NCBI GenBank assembly: GCA_035464655.1
Contig: DATHRZ010000102.1
Coordinates: 34,273 to 98,272 of the forward strand
Length of the DNA stretch: 64,000 nucleotides
Direction of reading: 5' to 3'
Origin: JARFPW01 sp035464655
Lineage (GTDB): Bacteria; Gemmatimonadota; Gemmatimonadetes; Palauibacterales; Palauibacteraceae
The stretch's first letter is position 1, and each line of letters opens with the position of its first letter. Positions 11,621-20,108 of this stretch are shown piece by piece. The position numbers and the translations under genes were made by a program. Under the pieces are notes generated by a model. The model did no database searches and was not told the origin of the DNA. It was given only the letters and a program-made list of their open reading frames with translations.

Positions 11621-12456
11621 GGGCGCGCCGGTGCGTCCGGGGCTTGCGTGGCGCCGCGATTCATCAGCCAGATGCCGAGCCCCACGAGGCCGAGGCTGAA
11701 CATCTGGGCGAGCGTCAGCGCCCCGAAGAAACGGTCGTCCTTCGCCCGGAAGAACTCGACGGCGAAGCGCTCGAGCCCGGCGAGCACCAGCCACAAGGCA
11801 AAGATCCGACCCACGGGCCGCTCGCCGCGCAGGCGCCAGAGCACGGCGAAGATCAACAGCGACAGCCCGACTTCATAAAGCTGTGTCGGATGCACTTCGA
11901 GCACCGCGGCGTCGGGGATCGAGTCGGGGATCGAAACGCCGAATCCCTCGCGGAGATTGCCTGCCGTGCTGGGCGGCGCGCCGTCCGGGAAGGCGACGCC
12001 GACCCAGCTGTCGGTCGGGCGCCCGTAATCGTCGCCCACCAGGAAGCACCCTATGCGGCCGATCGCGTATCCGAGCGCCACGGCGGGCGCGAGCGCGTCG
12101 CCCACCGGCAGGATCCGCTCACCGCGCCGCCTGATCATCAGGATCACGCCGATCGTGCCGCCGATCAGTCCCCCGTACCAGACGAGTCCGGCTCTCGAGA
12201 ACAGCATCCCGAGCGGGTCCAACACCGTGAGGTCCCAGTTCAGGAACACGTAGTAGAGCTTGGCGCCCACGATGCCCCCGATGAGGGCCCCGAGCAGCAG
12301 ATCGGCGGCGAGCTCGGGGTCCTTGCCCATTCGATCGAACTCCGACCGGCTCACCTGGTACGCCGCCAGGAAGGCGAGCGCCATCATCACGCCGAACGAG
12401 GTGATGGTCAGCTGGCCGATCAACGGTAGATCGAGCGTGATCAGCTCTGGATACAT
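11617..12456 (-). CDS. lgt: Prolipoprotein diacylglyceryl transferase
   Basis: Inner-membrane enzyme moving diacylglycerol from phosphatidylglycerol to the lipobox cysteine of prelipoproteins. At 279 residues it has several membrane segments and the Lgt signature beginning GRIGCFLVGDDYG (residues 133-145; the classic form is GRIGNFxNGE) followed by HPTQLYE. The ATG at 12456 lies inside the last codons of tsaD (16-base overlap), and its stop overlaps the tamA GTG. The window encodes likely substrates, for example the lipoproteins at 48947-49462 and 55918-56880. Confidence 0.95.
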   Translation of the reverse strand: MYPELITLDLPLIGQLTITSFGVMMALAFLAAYQVSRSEFDRMGKDPELAADLLLGALIGGIVGAKLYYVFLNWDLTVLDPLGMLFSRAGLVWYGGLIGGTIGVILMIRRRGERILPVGDALAPAVALGYAIGRIGCFLVGDDYGRPTDSWVGVAFPDGAPPSTAGNLREGFGVSIPDSIPDAAVLEVHPTQLYEVGLSLLIFAVLWRLRGERPVGRIFALWLVLAGLERFAVEFFRAKDDRFFGALTLAQMFSLGLVGLGIWLMNRGATQAPDAPARP

Positions 12457-13577
12457 GAAATCCCCTGGTTGTCGGCCGCGGCCGTGAAGCGGGAGGCGGG
12501 GTCGGCGGCCGCCGGGTACGGCGCGAGCCCCGGAAACGGATACGACGGGTCGGCATTCAGGTCGAGCCCCGCCCGCTCGCCCGCCAGGAGACGGCGCCGG
12601 GCCACGTGCGCGATCATTGCGGCATTGTCGGTCGCCAGTCGCGGGGGCGGTACGTGAATGGCAGCGCCCTCCAGTTCCGTCGCGAGACGCTCGTGCAGTC
12701 GGGCGTTCCGCGCGACCCCACCGCCGAGCAGAACGCGATCGCAGCCGGTCAACTCGAGCGCCCGCCGGGTCTTCGCGACGAGCACGTCGAACACCGCCGC
12801 CTGAAACTCGGCCGCGAGGTCGGGTACCGCCGTGGCGAAACCGTCGGGGCCCTTCTCCGCCCGCACCTCGTCGGCGAGCAGGACGGCCGCCGTCTTCACG
12901 CCGCTGAACGAGAAGTCGAACCAGGCCGGATCGCCCGGCGCATCGGCCGCCGAGAGCATCGGACGCGGCAGGCGATACACGCCCGGCCGGCCCCCGGCCG
13001 CGGCCCGCTCGATCTCGGGCCCGCCCGGAAACCCGAGTCCGAACGTACGAGCCACCTTGTCGAACGCCTCCCCGACGGCGTCGTCACGTGTCTCTCCCAA
13101 AAGCTGATAATCGCCCCAGCTCGGAACGTACAGCAGCATCGTATGCCCGCCCGAGACGAGCAGGGCCACGAAAGGCGGGACGGCTTCCGGGGACTCGACG
13201 GAGTTCGCGTGCAGGTGCGCTTCCATGTGGTGCACCGCCACGAGCGGCAGACCGCGGACCCACGCAAATCCCTTCGCCCAGTTGAGACCGACCAGCAGGG
13301 CACCGATCAGGCCCGGACCCGCCGTAACGCCCACGCCCTCGACGTCACCGGGCGCCAGGCCGGCCTCGGCGAGGGTTTCCGCCACGACCTCGTCGAGGCG
13401 ACGGAGATGGGCCCGCGCCGCGATTTCGGGAACGATGCCGCCGAATCGCTCGTGCGCGTCCTGCGACAGGATGACGTGTCCGATCAGCCCGTCGGCCGAC
13501 ACGACGGCCGCCGACGTCTCGTCGCACGACGTTTCGATGCCCAGTACCGCGCCTCCGGCGTACGCCCGCCCGCTCAC
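12441..13577 (-). CDS. tsaD: tRNA N6-threonylcarbamoyladenosine (t6A) synthase subunit TsaD
   Basis: Transfers threonylcarbamoyl from TC-AMP to A37 of ANN-decoding tRNAs, with TsaB/TsaE partners elsewhere. ETSCDETS near the N-terminus, the metal-binding HHMEAH (residues 116-121), VSGGHT and a late NAAM segment are all present. GTG at 13577 overlaps the ybbR stop (GTGA) and gives 378 residues; the frame runs open further upstream through ybbR, but that extension has no family similarity. The product is somewhat longer than the usual ~340 because of a C-terminal tail overlapping lgt. Confidence 0.95.
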   Translation of the reverse strand: MSGRAYAGGAVLGIETSCDETSAAVVSADGLIGHVILSQDAHERFGGIVPEIAARAHLRRLDEVVAETLAEAGLAPGDVEGVGVTAGPGLIGALLVGLNWAKGFAWVRGLPLVAVHHMEAHLHANSVESPEAVPPFVALLVSGGHTMLLYVPSWGDYQLLGETRDDAVGEAFDKVARTFGLGFPGGPEIERAAAGGRPGVYRLPRPMLSAADAPGDPAWFDFSFSGVKTAAVLLADEVRAEKGPDGFATAVPDLAAEFQAAVFDVLVAKTRRALELTGCDRVLLGGGVARNARLHERLATELEGAAIHVPPPRLATDNAAMIAHVARRRLLAGERAGLDLNADPSYPFPGLAPYPAAADPASRFTAAADNQGISCIQS

Positions 13578-14497
13578 GGTTGCGGCTCGACCGTGGCGAT
13601 CGGCGGCTCCAGGGCGACGGCCACAGGCCCATCGGCCTCGCCCTCGAAACGCAGCGTAACCTGGTAGGGGCGCTCCGGCCGCGTGGCTACTTCGACTTCC
13701 ACGACGTCGACCGCGCTCGCCAGTTCTTCGACGGCTCCCGCCACGCCTCGCAGCGTGACGGCGACGGAATCGGGCGCGACGCGAGCGAACTCTGCGCCTG
13801 CACCGACGGGGCGCACGGGCACCCGCAGCTCGCGCACGACGAGCGAATCGAGGGTCACGGTCACCAGCACCGCCGACGGTTCGACGTCCACGCCGGGCAC
13901 GGCCGACGACACGTCGAGGGGAATGTCGCGAATCACCGAGTTCGAAAGGTCGTCGAGGCGCACGGCGCGTGTGGAGATCCGCGTCACGTCCTCGATCCAC
14001 GAGGCCGGTCCACGGACCGTCACGCTCTCGGGCTCCACCGTAATGGGCTGAACCACCGTGAAACCCGAAGCGGCGACGGCTTCCACGTCCGCGACGACGG
14101 GAACGCGGACGCTCCGCCGCCGCTCGAATCTCAGATCGACGGCCGACGGGTTGATGAAGCTGGGAACGACACCGAGATCGCGATCGTACTCCACGCGATC
14201 GACGGGCAGCGCGACCCGCATCCGCTCCCCCGTCACCGAGTCCACCTCGAGGGTCGCGACGGGTCGCTCCATCAACAGACCGAGCAGCTCGCGATTCCGG
14301 CCCGTGAACGTCGTGCTCACCTCGCCGGGACTTTCCATGAGGATCCAGGACGTGTCCCGGACTTCCACCGAGAGAGCGGTCGGCACCGGCTGGGCCTGCC
14401 GTTCGTCGGCGGTCACACTCACCCAGAGCATTCCGACCACGACGAGGGCCGCGAGTTTGAAGCCGAGGTTGTCGAGCAGCAGGTCGCGCCAATTCAA
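13574..14497 (-). CDS. YbbR-like (CdaR-type) domain protein
   Basis: Membrane-anchored protein with YbbR-like beta-rich repeats. The best start is TTG at 14497, overlapping the PASTA gene stop (TTGA), with AGGAG 8 bases upstream; this gives 307 residues opening with LNWRDLLLDN, a typical YbbR beginning, then one membrane segment (about 10-28) and several extracytoplasmic repeats. In Firmicutes the homologue CdaR regulates the diadenylate cyclase CdaA; no cdaA is visible here, so a regulatory role would be speculation. Assignment rests on the N-terminal pattern and repeat texture. Confidence 0.8.
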   Translation of the reverse strand: MNWRDLLLDNLGFKLAALVVVGMLWVSVTADERQAQPVPTALSVEVRDTSWILMESPGEVSTTFTGRNRELLGLLMERPVATLEVDSVTGERMRVALPVDRVEYDRDLGVVPSFINPSAVDLRFERRRSVRVPVVADVEAVAASGFTVVQPITVEPESVTVRGPASWIEDVTRISTRAVRLDDLSNSVIRDIPLDVSSAVPGVDVEPSAVLVTVTLDSLVVRELRVPVRPVGAGAEFARVAPDSVAVTLRGVAGAVEELASAVDVVEVEVATRPERPYQVTLRFEGEADGPVAVALEPPIATVEPQP

Positions 14498-15375
14498 AGG
14501 AGAGGCTCCTCCCCGTCGGCTTCGATGGAACCGCGGTCGCCGGCCACGCGCAACTCGACGCCGTCGCCGGCCCTCAGGCTGTAGCCTTCGGGCGGATACT
14601 GGCCAACGATCCGGCCCGGCGCCTCGACGGCGCCCGGGTCGAAGGACAGCGACCCGAGCTCGAGCCCGGCGTCGGCGAGAATGCGGACGGCGTCGTCGAT
14701 GTGCAGCCCCCGCATGTCGGGAACCTCCACGATCGGCGCTCCCTCGCTGACCACCAGTACGAGGCGACCCGGTACGGCGAGCTCGCTTCCGGCCGGTGGC
14801 CGAGTCTCGATCGCCCGTCCCGCCGGAATCGGATCCTCCCGGCTCTCGACGTCGACGTCGAAGCCGAGGCGCTCGAGCACGATCTCGGCCTGGCGCTCCG
14901 ACAGGCCGGCCACGTCGGGAAGCGTGTGCACCTCGGGACCGCGGCTGAGCATCGCTTCGACCGGCGCTCCGGGACGCGCGAACTGGCCCGGCAGCGGCCG
15001 CTGCGACAGCACCGTGCCCTCGGGGGCCTCGCGGTGGCTCATCCCCCCGCCGACCCGGAAGTCGAGCCCGACGTCGACCGCTGCCGCACGGGCCTCCGCT
15101 TCGGACAGGCCGACCACGTCGGGCACCCGCACAATCGACGCGTCCCCGGCACTGGCCGCGCTGGGGAACAGCCACAGGGCGGCGAGCGCGTACCCGACGA
15201 CGAGGGCGCCGACGACGGCTCCGGCGCTGATCAGCGCCCGGCGGCGGCCCGGGTGGCTCGCGCCGGCTTCACCCCTGGAGCTCGCCGTTCGATCGCTGGT
15301 CTCCTCTGCGGTTCGGTCGTCCTCGGTTCCCGCTCGTCCCCTGCCGCCAAGTCCGCGGCGCCTCCGGTAGCTCAT
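14494..15375 (-). CDS. Membrane-anchored protein with three PASTA domains
   Basis: Type II membrane protein: basic/acidic cytoplasmic tail (residues 1-46), one membrane segment (about 47-70), then three PASTA repeats beginning near 82, 148 and 215, each with the V/L-PDV/M-x-GL opening. PASTA domains bind peptidoglycan fragments or beta-lactams, usually on Ser/Thr kinases or PBPs; no kinase or transpeptidase domain is present. ATG 15375 overlaps the rsmB stop (ATGA) behind a purine-rich GGAAGGA. Its partner and role are unknown; a cell-wall sensor or scaffold is a guess. Confidence 0.85.
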   Translation of the reverse strand: MSYRRRRGLGGRGRAGTEDDRTAEETSDRTASSRGEAGASHPGRRRALISAGAVVGALVVGYALAALWLFPSAASAGDASIVRVPDVVGLSEAEARAAAVDVGLDFRVGGGMSHREAPEGTVLSQRPLPGQFARPGAPVEAMLSRGPEVHTLPDVAGLSERQAEIVLERLGFDVDVESREDPIPAGRAIETRPPAGSELAVPGRLVLVVSEGAPIVEVPDMRGLHIDDAVRILADAGLELGSLSFDPGAVEAPGRIVGQYPPEGYSLRAGDGVELRVAGDRGSIEADGEEPLL

Positions 15376-16652
15376 TCCTTCCGCCTCTTCCTCAGTCTCG
15401 ACGCATACGCGCCATCCGAACCACTCTCCCACGGCCACACGTGCAGGTCGACCGCGTCGGTAGGTCCCTCGATATCTCGTTCGAATTCCGGCCGCTCGGC
15501 CAGAAACTCCGCGACCTGTTCCTCGTTCTCCTCCGGCTCCAGCGAACAGGTGGCATAGACCAGAAGCCCGCCCGCCGGAAGCAGGTCGGCCAGCGCATGC
15601 AGCAGATCGCGCTGCAACTCGACCAGGGCCTCGATCCGCCCCGGCTGCAGGCGCCAACGAGCATCGGGCCGGCGGCGGAGCACGCCCGTGCCCGAACACG
15701 GCACGTCGAGGAGGACGGTGCGCACCCCCCGGATCGCGGGGTGACGGCCGTCCATGGCCACCAGCCAGGGCGCGGCGCCGGCGGCGCTCGCCAGCGCCCC
15801 CACGCGCCGCAAGCGCTCCGTGTTGACGTCGGCCGCGATCACCGGGCGGGCTCCTGACGCAAACCATAGCGCCACCGCCTTGCCGCCCGGCGCCGCGCAC
15901 GCGTCGAGCAACGGCCCTTCGAGTCCGGGGCTCACATAGTCTACCACGGCAGACGCCGCGGGATCCTGCGCGATCACCGAGCCCCCTCGAATCGCGTCGG
16001 CCGGCGCGCCGTCCGCCAGCGCCGCCATCCCCGGCCGATTCGGATGCGGATCGAGGCCGGCCGGCAGCGACGTTTCCGCGGAGGATCCCTCGAGCAACCG
16101 GAACGTCACCGGGGGCGGCTCATTATCAAGCTCGACCAGACGTCGAACGGAGGCAAGCGGGTAGCGCTGCAGCCAGCGGCGAACCAACCACTCCGGGTGC
16201 GATCCCCAGGTCGACAGATAACCGACGGGATCGTCGTCGAATGCCGGGAACACGCCCGCGACGCGGCCCTCGCGAGCGGCCCGGCGCAGGATCGCGTTGA
16301 TCAGGCCACGAGCCCCGGCCGAAACCGACGGTCCGGTCGCTTCGAGGGTGGCGTCGACGGCGGCGTGGGCCGGAATCCGCGTTTCCCGAAGCTGATAGAG
16401 TCCGAGCCGCAGGGCGGCGAGCACCTCGGGTTCGAGTCGCCCCAGCGGGCGATTCGACAGCCGGCCCAGCTCCGCGTCGAGGCGACCGCGCAGGCGAATC
16501 GCGCCGTAGGCCAGTTCCTGCGCCAGGCCCCGGTCGCGGGAATCGAGGTCGCGGAACCGTCGGGCGGCGGCGCGATCGGCGTAGGCGCCCGCGGCCACGT
16601 CGCTCAGAACTCCGAGCGCCCCGCGGCGCGCCGCGACGCCCTCGTCGGTCAC
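15372..16652 (-). CDS. rsmB: 16S rRNA (cytosine-967-C5)-methyltransferase RsmB
   Basis: SAM-dependent m5C methyltransferase of small-subunit rRNA. An N-terminal NusB-like RNA-binding region (about 1-140) is followed by a Rossmann domain with DACAAPGGKA (SAM site), the DVPCSGTG motif IV cysteine and the ATCSLEPEE motif VI catalytic cysteine. GTG at 16652 overlaps the thiG stop (GTGA) and gives 426 residues, the family length; in-frame starts further upstream would lie inside thiG. Confidence 0.94.
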   Translation of the reverse strand: MTDEGVAARRGALGVLSDVAAGAYADRAAARRFRDLDSRDRGLAQELAYGAIRLRGRLDAELGRLSNRPLGRLEPEVLAALRLGLYQLRETRIPAHAAVDATLEATGPSVSAGARGLINAILRRAAREGRVAGVFPAFDDDPVGYLSTWGSHPEWLVRRWLQRYPLASVRRLVELDNEPPPVTFRLLEGSSAETSLPAGLDPHPNRPGMAALADGAPADAIRGGSVIAQDPAASAVVDYVSPGLEGPLLDACAAPGGKAVALWFASGARPVIAADVNTERLRRVGALASAAGAAPWLVAMDGRHPAIRGVRTVLLDVPCSGTGVLRRRPDARWRLQPGRIEALVELQRDLLHALADLLPAGGLLVYATCSLEPEENEEQVAEFLAERPEFERDIEGPTDAVDLHVWPWESGSDGAYASRLRKRRKE

Positions 16653-17437
16653 CCGAGCATACCGGCGTCCGGGCTCGATGGCACGGCCCATTCGCGCCGC
16701 GGCATGCGGCCCGCCCGATACGCCAGTCGGCCGGCCTCGACGGCCAGCCGCATCGCGCGCGCCATCGCCACGGGATCCGAAGCCGCGGCAAGCGCCGTGT
16801 TCATCAGCACGCCGTCGACGCCCTGCTCCATCGTCAGACACGCGTCGGACGCCGTGCCGACCCCGGCGTCGACGACCACCGGCACTTCGAGACGGGACTT
16901 CAGGATGCGGATGTTCACCGGGTTCAGCAGGCCGAGCCCGCTGCCGATCGGCGAGGCCAGCGGCATGACGGCGGCCGCGCCGGCGTCCTCGAGGCGGAGC
17001 GCCGTGATCAGGTCGTCGTTCGTATACGGAAGCACGGTGAATCCCTCGGCAACCAGTGTGCGTGTCGCGACCAGGAGTTCCTGCACGTCGGGCAGCAGCG
17101 TCTCGCGGTCCCCGATCACCTCGAGCTTCACCCAGTCCGACAGGCCTGCTTCACGACCGAGACGCGCATAGCGAACGGCCTCGTCGGCCGTGAAGCAGCC
17201 GGCCGTGTTCGGCAGCAGAAAGAACTCCTCGGGGTCGAGGTGCGCGAGCAGACTGTTCTCCGCCGAAGCGTCGAGGTCGACCCTCCGCACGGCAACCGTG
17301 ACGATCTCGGCCCCGGAGGCCCGCACGGCCGCCACGGTCTGCTCGGGCCCCGTGTATTTCCCCGTGCCCACGATGAGCCGCGAGGTGAAACTCCGGCCGC
17401 CGAGGCGCAGCGGGTCACCGGTTCGGTCGTGCATCAC
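16649..17437 (-). CDS. thiG: Thiazole synthase ThiG
   Basis: Builds the thiazole phosphate of thiamine from 1-deoxyxylulose 5-phosphate, dehydroglycine and sulfur delivered as ThiS thiocarboxylate. TIM-barrel protein of 262 residues with the Schiff-base lysine in WVKLEVIGD (Lys104), GTGKY and the late VDAGVGTASDA phosphate loop. GTG 17437 overlaps the thiS stop (GTGA); an ATG three bases downstream (17434) is an alternative. Together with thiS it forms the catalytic pair of the pathway. Confidence 0.96.
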   Translation of the reverse strand: MMHDRTGDPLRLGGRSFTSRLIVGTGKYTGPEQTVAAVRASGAEIVTVAVRRVDLDASAENSLLAHLDPEEFFLLPNTAGCFTADEAVRYARLGREAGLSDWVKLEVIGDRETLLPDVQELLVATRTLVAEGFTVLPYTNDDLITALRLEDAGAAAVMPLASPIGSGLGLLNPVNIRILKSRLEVPVVVDAGVGTASDACLTMEQGVDGVLMNTALAAASDPVAMARAMRLAVEAGRLAYRAGRMPRREWAVPSSPDAGMLG

Positions 17438-17637
17438 CCACCTCCCACGAAGTGGACGATCTCGACCCGGTCGCCGGCCTGGAGGCCGATATCCTCACGC
17501 TCGGTCCGGCGCACGATCTGCCGGTTGAGCTCGACGACGACCAGGCGCTCGTCCAGCTCGAGTACCGACAGGAGATCGGCCACCGACGTTCCAGCGGAGA
17601 CCTCGCGGGCCTTTCCGTTCACTTCTATCTGAACCAT
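17434..17637 (-). CDS. thiS: Sulfur carrier protein ThiS
   Basis: Ubiquitin-fold sulfur carrier for ThiG. The ATG at 17637 gives 67 residues beginning MVQIEVNGK and ending VGGG, with the C-terminal Gly-Gly that is adenylated and thiocarboxylated. A longer start seven codons upstream (METGLRT...) is possible; the frame stays open to 17742, but that part overlaps the upstream gene and has no similarity to ThiS. Stop overlaps thiG. Confidence 0.93.
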   Translation of the reverse strand: MVQIEVNGKAREVSAGTSVADLLSVLELDERLVVVELNRQIVRRTEREDIGLQAGDRVEIVHFVGGG

Positions 17638-17675
17638 CGTTCGCAGTCCTGTCTCCATCTCTGATTGTCCGATTC

Positions 17676-18302
17676 TCACCGGGCGTTCGCCAGCGCATCG
17701 CACAGGCTCGCCGCCGCTTCCTCGGGCCGCGGCGCATTCCATACGGCGCGAATCACGGCCACTCCGGCGGCGCCGGCCCCGCGGACCTCGACCACCCGCT
17801 CGATCGTGATGCCGCCGATCGCCACGATCGGCAACTCCATCGGCGACAGTCGCTCGATCAGCTCGAGGCCGGCCGGCGGCGTCCCGGGGTGCGACTCCGT
17901 TTCATACACCGAACCGGCCACGAGGTAATCGGCCCCCTCGAGACGGCGCCGGTCGGCGGTCGGCAGATCGTGGACCGAGGCGCCGACCCGGAGCGAATCG
18001 CCGGCCACGTCGCGGACCGCCGCGATCGGCAGGGCGCCGCGGCCCAGCTGCACGGCATCAGCGCCGACGGCCAGGGCGAGGTCGAGGCGGCGATTGACGA
18101 CGAGCCAACCGCCCGTTTCAACCGCGCCCTCCTCCAGCGATTCGGCGAGCGCGAGCACGCGGCGCACCGGCGTCCGGCGCAACCGAAGGTGGAGCGCGAG
18201 ATCGGCCCCGCAGCGTTCCTGCATGTCGAGGGCGCGGCGCTCGAACTCCGGCTCGCCCGCGACGTCGTCGGTCGCGAGCACGTGGAGGCCGGGCAGCTTC
18301 AA
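17676..18302 (-). CDS. ThiE/TenI family protein (thiamine phosphate synthase or, more likely, thiazole tautomerase)
   Basis: TIM-barrel protein of the thiamine phosphate synthase/TenI superfamily. TTG at 18302 overlaps the fmt stop (TTGA) and gives 208 residues. Several features lean to TenI rather than ThiE: SVHD where ThiE has an STHS-like segment, the GADYLVAGSVYETESHPG loop instead of a GPxxxTxxK loop, and NRRLDLA where ThiE has NDRxDxA with a magnesium-binding Asp. TenI aromatises the thiazole made by ThiG. Sitting directly upstream of thiS-thiG fits either role. Family placement is firm; the specific reaction is not. Confidence 0.8.
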   Translation of the reverse strand: MKLPGLHVLATDDVAGEPEFERRALDMQERCGADLALHLRLRRTPVRRVLALAESLEEGAVETGGWLVVNRRLDLALAVGADAVQLGRGALPIAAVRDVAGDSLRVGASVHDLPTADRRRLEGADYLVAGSVYETESHPGTPPAGLELIERLSPMELPIVAIGGITIERVVEVRGAGAAGVAVIRAVWNAPRPEEAAASLCDALANAR

Positions 18303-19255
18303 GTGAAGCGGTCGCCCGCCGCCACGCCCCGACCGCTTATCCAGGCCGTGGCCTCCATCCGGGCCGACCCGGCCGGCTTCACCTCGCCGACGTCGAGCAG
18401 CCCACGCCCCGTCGCCACTACCAGGCCGTCCTTCGGGTCGGCGCGCACGACGGTTCCGGGGGCCGGCGCCGGCGCGTCGGCGTCTTCGGTCTGCAGGTCG
18501 TCTTCGGCCATCGTCGGCGAAAACATCTGTACGGGCGTCCCGTCCAGCATCGTCCAGGCGGCAGGCCAGGGATCGCAACCGCGAATCCAGCGATCGAGCT
18601 CTTCGGCCGGCCGGGCCCAGTCGAGCCGGGCCGTCTCGCGGTCGAGCTTCGGCGCGTAGGTGGCCCGCTCGTGATCCTGGTCGACCTCGGGCAGCGTACC
18701 GGCCTCCATCTGCGCCAGCGCCTCGACGAGGGCGGCCGCCCCCATCTCCGAGAGCTGCTGACCGAGCTGGCCCGCCGTGACGTCGGGCGGGAAGCGTGAC
18801 TCGACACGATACAGGATCGGTCCCGCGTCGAGCTCGGGCACGATCCGCATCACGGTCACCCCGCTGCGGTCGTGCCCGCGAATGATCGCCCAGTTCACCG
18901 GCCCCGCGCCGCGCAAGGCGGGCAGCAGCGACGCGTGAACGTTGATCGAGCCGAGATGCGGCAAATTCACCACCCGTTCCGAGAGGATCGCCCCGTAGGC
19001 GACCACGACGGAGAGGTCGGGCTCGAGCGCGGCGAGCCGCTCGAGGAACTCGGGCGCGTCCGGGTCGTCGGGCTGCAGGACCTCGATGCCCTCGCTCTCC
19101 GCCTCGAGCTTTACCGGCGAGGCGCGGAGGCGACGGCCACGACCGGCCGGTCGATCGGGACGGGTCACGACGGCGACGACGAGGTGGCCTTCCTCCTGGA
19201 GCGCTCGCAGCGAGGGCACGGCGAACTCGGGCGTGCCCCAGAACACGATCCTCAC
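18299..19255 (-). CDS. fmt: Methionyl-tRNA formyltransferase
   Basis: Formylates initiator Met-tRNA using 10-formyltetrahydrofolate. GTG 19255 overlaps the def stop (GTGA) and gives 318 residues opening VRIVFWGTPEFAV. The catalytic region has NVHASLLPALRGAGP, matching the family SLLPxxRG motif, with a C-terminal tRNA-binding OB domain. Next to peptide deformylase, the usual fmt-def pair, here in the order def-fmt. Confidence 0.95.
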   Translation of the reverse strand: MRIVFWGTPEFAVPSLRALQEEGHLVVAVVTRPDRPAGRGRRLRASPVKLEAESEGIEVLQPDDPDAPEFLERLAALEPDLSVVVAYGAILSERVVNLPHLGSINVHASLLPALRGAGPVNWAIIRGHDRSGVTVMRIVPELDAGPILYRVESRFPPDVTAGQLGQQLSEMGAAALVEALAQMEAGTLPEVDQDHERATYAPKLDRETARLDWARPAEELDRWIRGCDPWPAAWTMLDGTPVQMFSPTMAEDDLQTEDADAPAPAPGTVVRADPKDGLVVATGRGLLDVGEVKPAGSARMEATAWISGRGVAAGDRFT

Positions 19256-19770
19256 GAGCGGGCCCTGGGCGCCTCGGTCTGCCGCGTCCACTTCTTGAGG
19301 AGCATCTTGCGCTTGAGCGGGCTGACGCGGTCGACGAACAGCACGCCGTCGAGGTGATCGCGCTCGTGCTGCAGGCAGCGGCTGAGCAGTCCGTCGGCCT
19401 CGATGCGCACCGGTTCGCCCTCGCGGTCGAGCCCCTCTACCACGACGCGGGCCGACCGTTCAACGATCTCGGTGAGGCCGGGGATGCTCAGGCAGCCCTC
19501 CGACTCCCGTACCGAGCCCTCGGCCTCGACGATGCGCGGGTTGATCAGCGCCCCGGGCTCGATCTCGGGATCCTGCACGTCGTACACGAACACGCGCAGC
19601 GGAACGCCGACCTGGGGCGCGGCGAGGCCGATGCCTTCCTCGGCGTACATCGTGTCCGTGAGGTCGTCGATCAGCATCCGCACCTCGTCGTCGACCTCCT
19701 CTACGTCGCGGCAGTCCTCCCGCAGGGCGGGGTCACCGAAATAACGCAGGGCCCGAACCGCCATCGTCAC
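19252..19770 (-). CDS. def: Peptide deformylase
   Basis: Metallo-hydrolase removing the N-formyl group from nascent proteins. All three motifs are present: GIGLAAPQ (46-53), EGCLS (91-95) and HERDH (135-139), providing the metal ligands Cys, His, His and the catalytic Glu. GTG 19770 overlaps the yajC stop (GTGA); ATG 19764 is an alternative two codons later. 172 residues, family length. Confidence 0.96.
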   Translation of the reverse strand: MTMAVRALRYFGDPALREDCRDVEEVDDEVRMLIDDLTDTMYAEEGIGLAAPQVGVPLRVFVYDVQDPEIEPGALINPRIVEAEGSVRESEGCLSIPGLTEIVERSARVVVEGLDREGEPVRIEADGLLSRCLQHERDHLDGVLFVDRVSPLKRKMLLKKWTRQTEAPRARS

Positions 19771-20075
19771 TCCTTGCCGGACAGACGCTGACCGACCTTC
19801 GCCCGGTCGACCACCAGCCGCGTGTCCTTGTCGGTCTTGATCGTCACGCGATCGTCGGTCAGGTGGATGATCTCTCCGACGATTCCCCCGACCGTCACGA
19901 CCTCGTCGCCCCGGGACAGCGTCTTCACCATCTCCTGGTGCGCCTGCTGCTGCTTCTTCTGAGGCCGGATGAGCAGGAAGTAGAAAATCGCGAACAGCCC
20001 CCCGAACAGCACGATCGTGCTCAGCGGGTTGGGGCCCGCGGGTGCGCCCTGCGCCTGCAACGCCAGCATCAGCAT
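19767..20075 (-). CDS. yajC: YajC, Sec translocon auxiliary protein
   Basis: Small inner-membrane partner of SecDF. 102 residues: one membrane segment (about 18-36) followed by the typical LIRPQKKQQQ basic stretch and a small beta-rich cytoplasmic domain with GDEVVTVGGIVG. ATG 20075 has GAGGA 5 bases upstream. The order queA-tgt-yajC is conserved in many bacteria, though secD/secF do not follow here; def does. Confidence 0.94.
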   Translation of the reverse strand: MLMLALQAQGAPAGPNPLSTIVLFGGLFAIFYFLLIRPQKKQQQAHQEMVKTLSRGDEVVTVGGIVGEIIHLTDDRVTIKTDKDTRLVVDRAKVGQRLSGKE

Positions 20076-20108
20076 GGAAGTCCTCGACAGTTCCGGGTCA
20101 TTTGTTCG

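Noticed and set aside
5461..11878. Several long plus-strand open frames (563, 848 and 886 codons) opposite tamB and tamA
   Set aside because: They mirror the codon structure of tamB and tamA and show no domain, leader or ribosome site.
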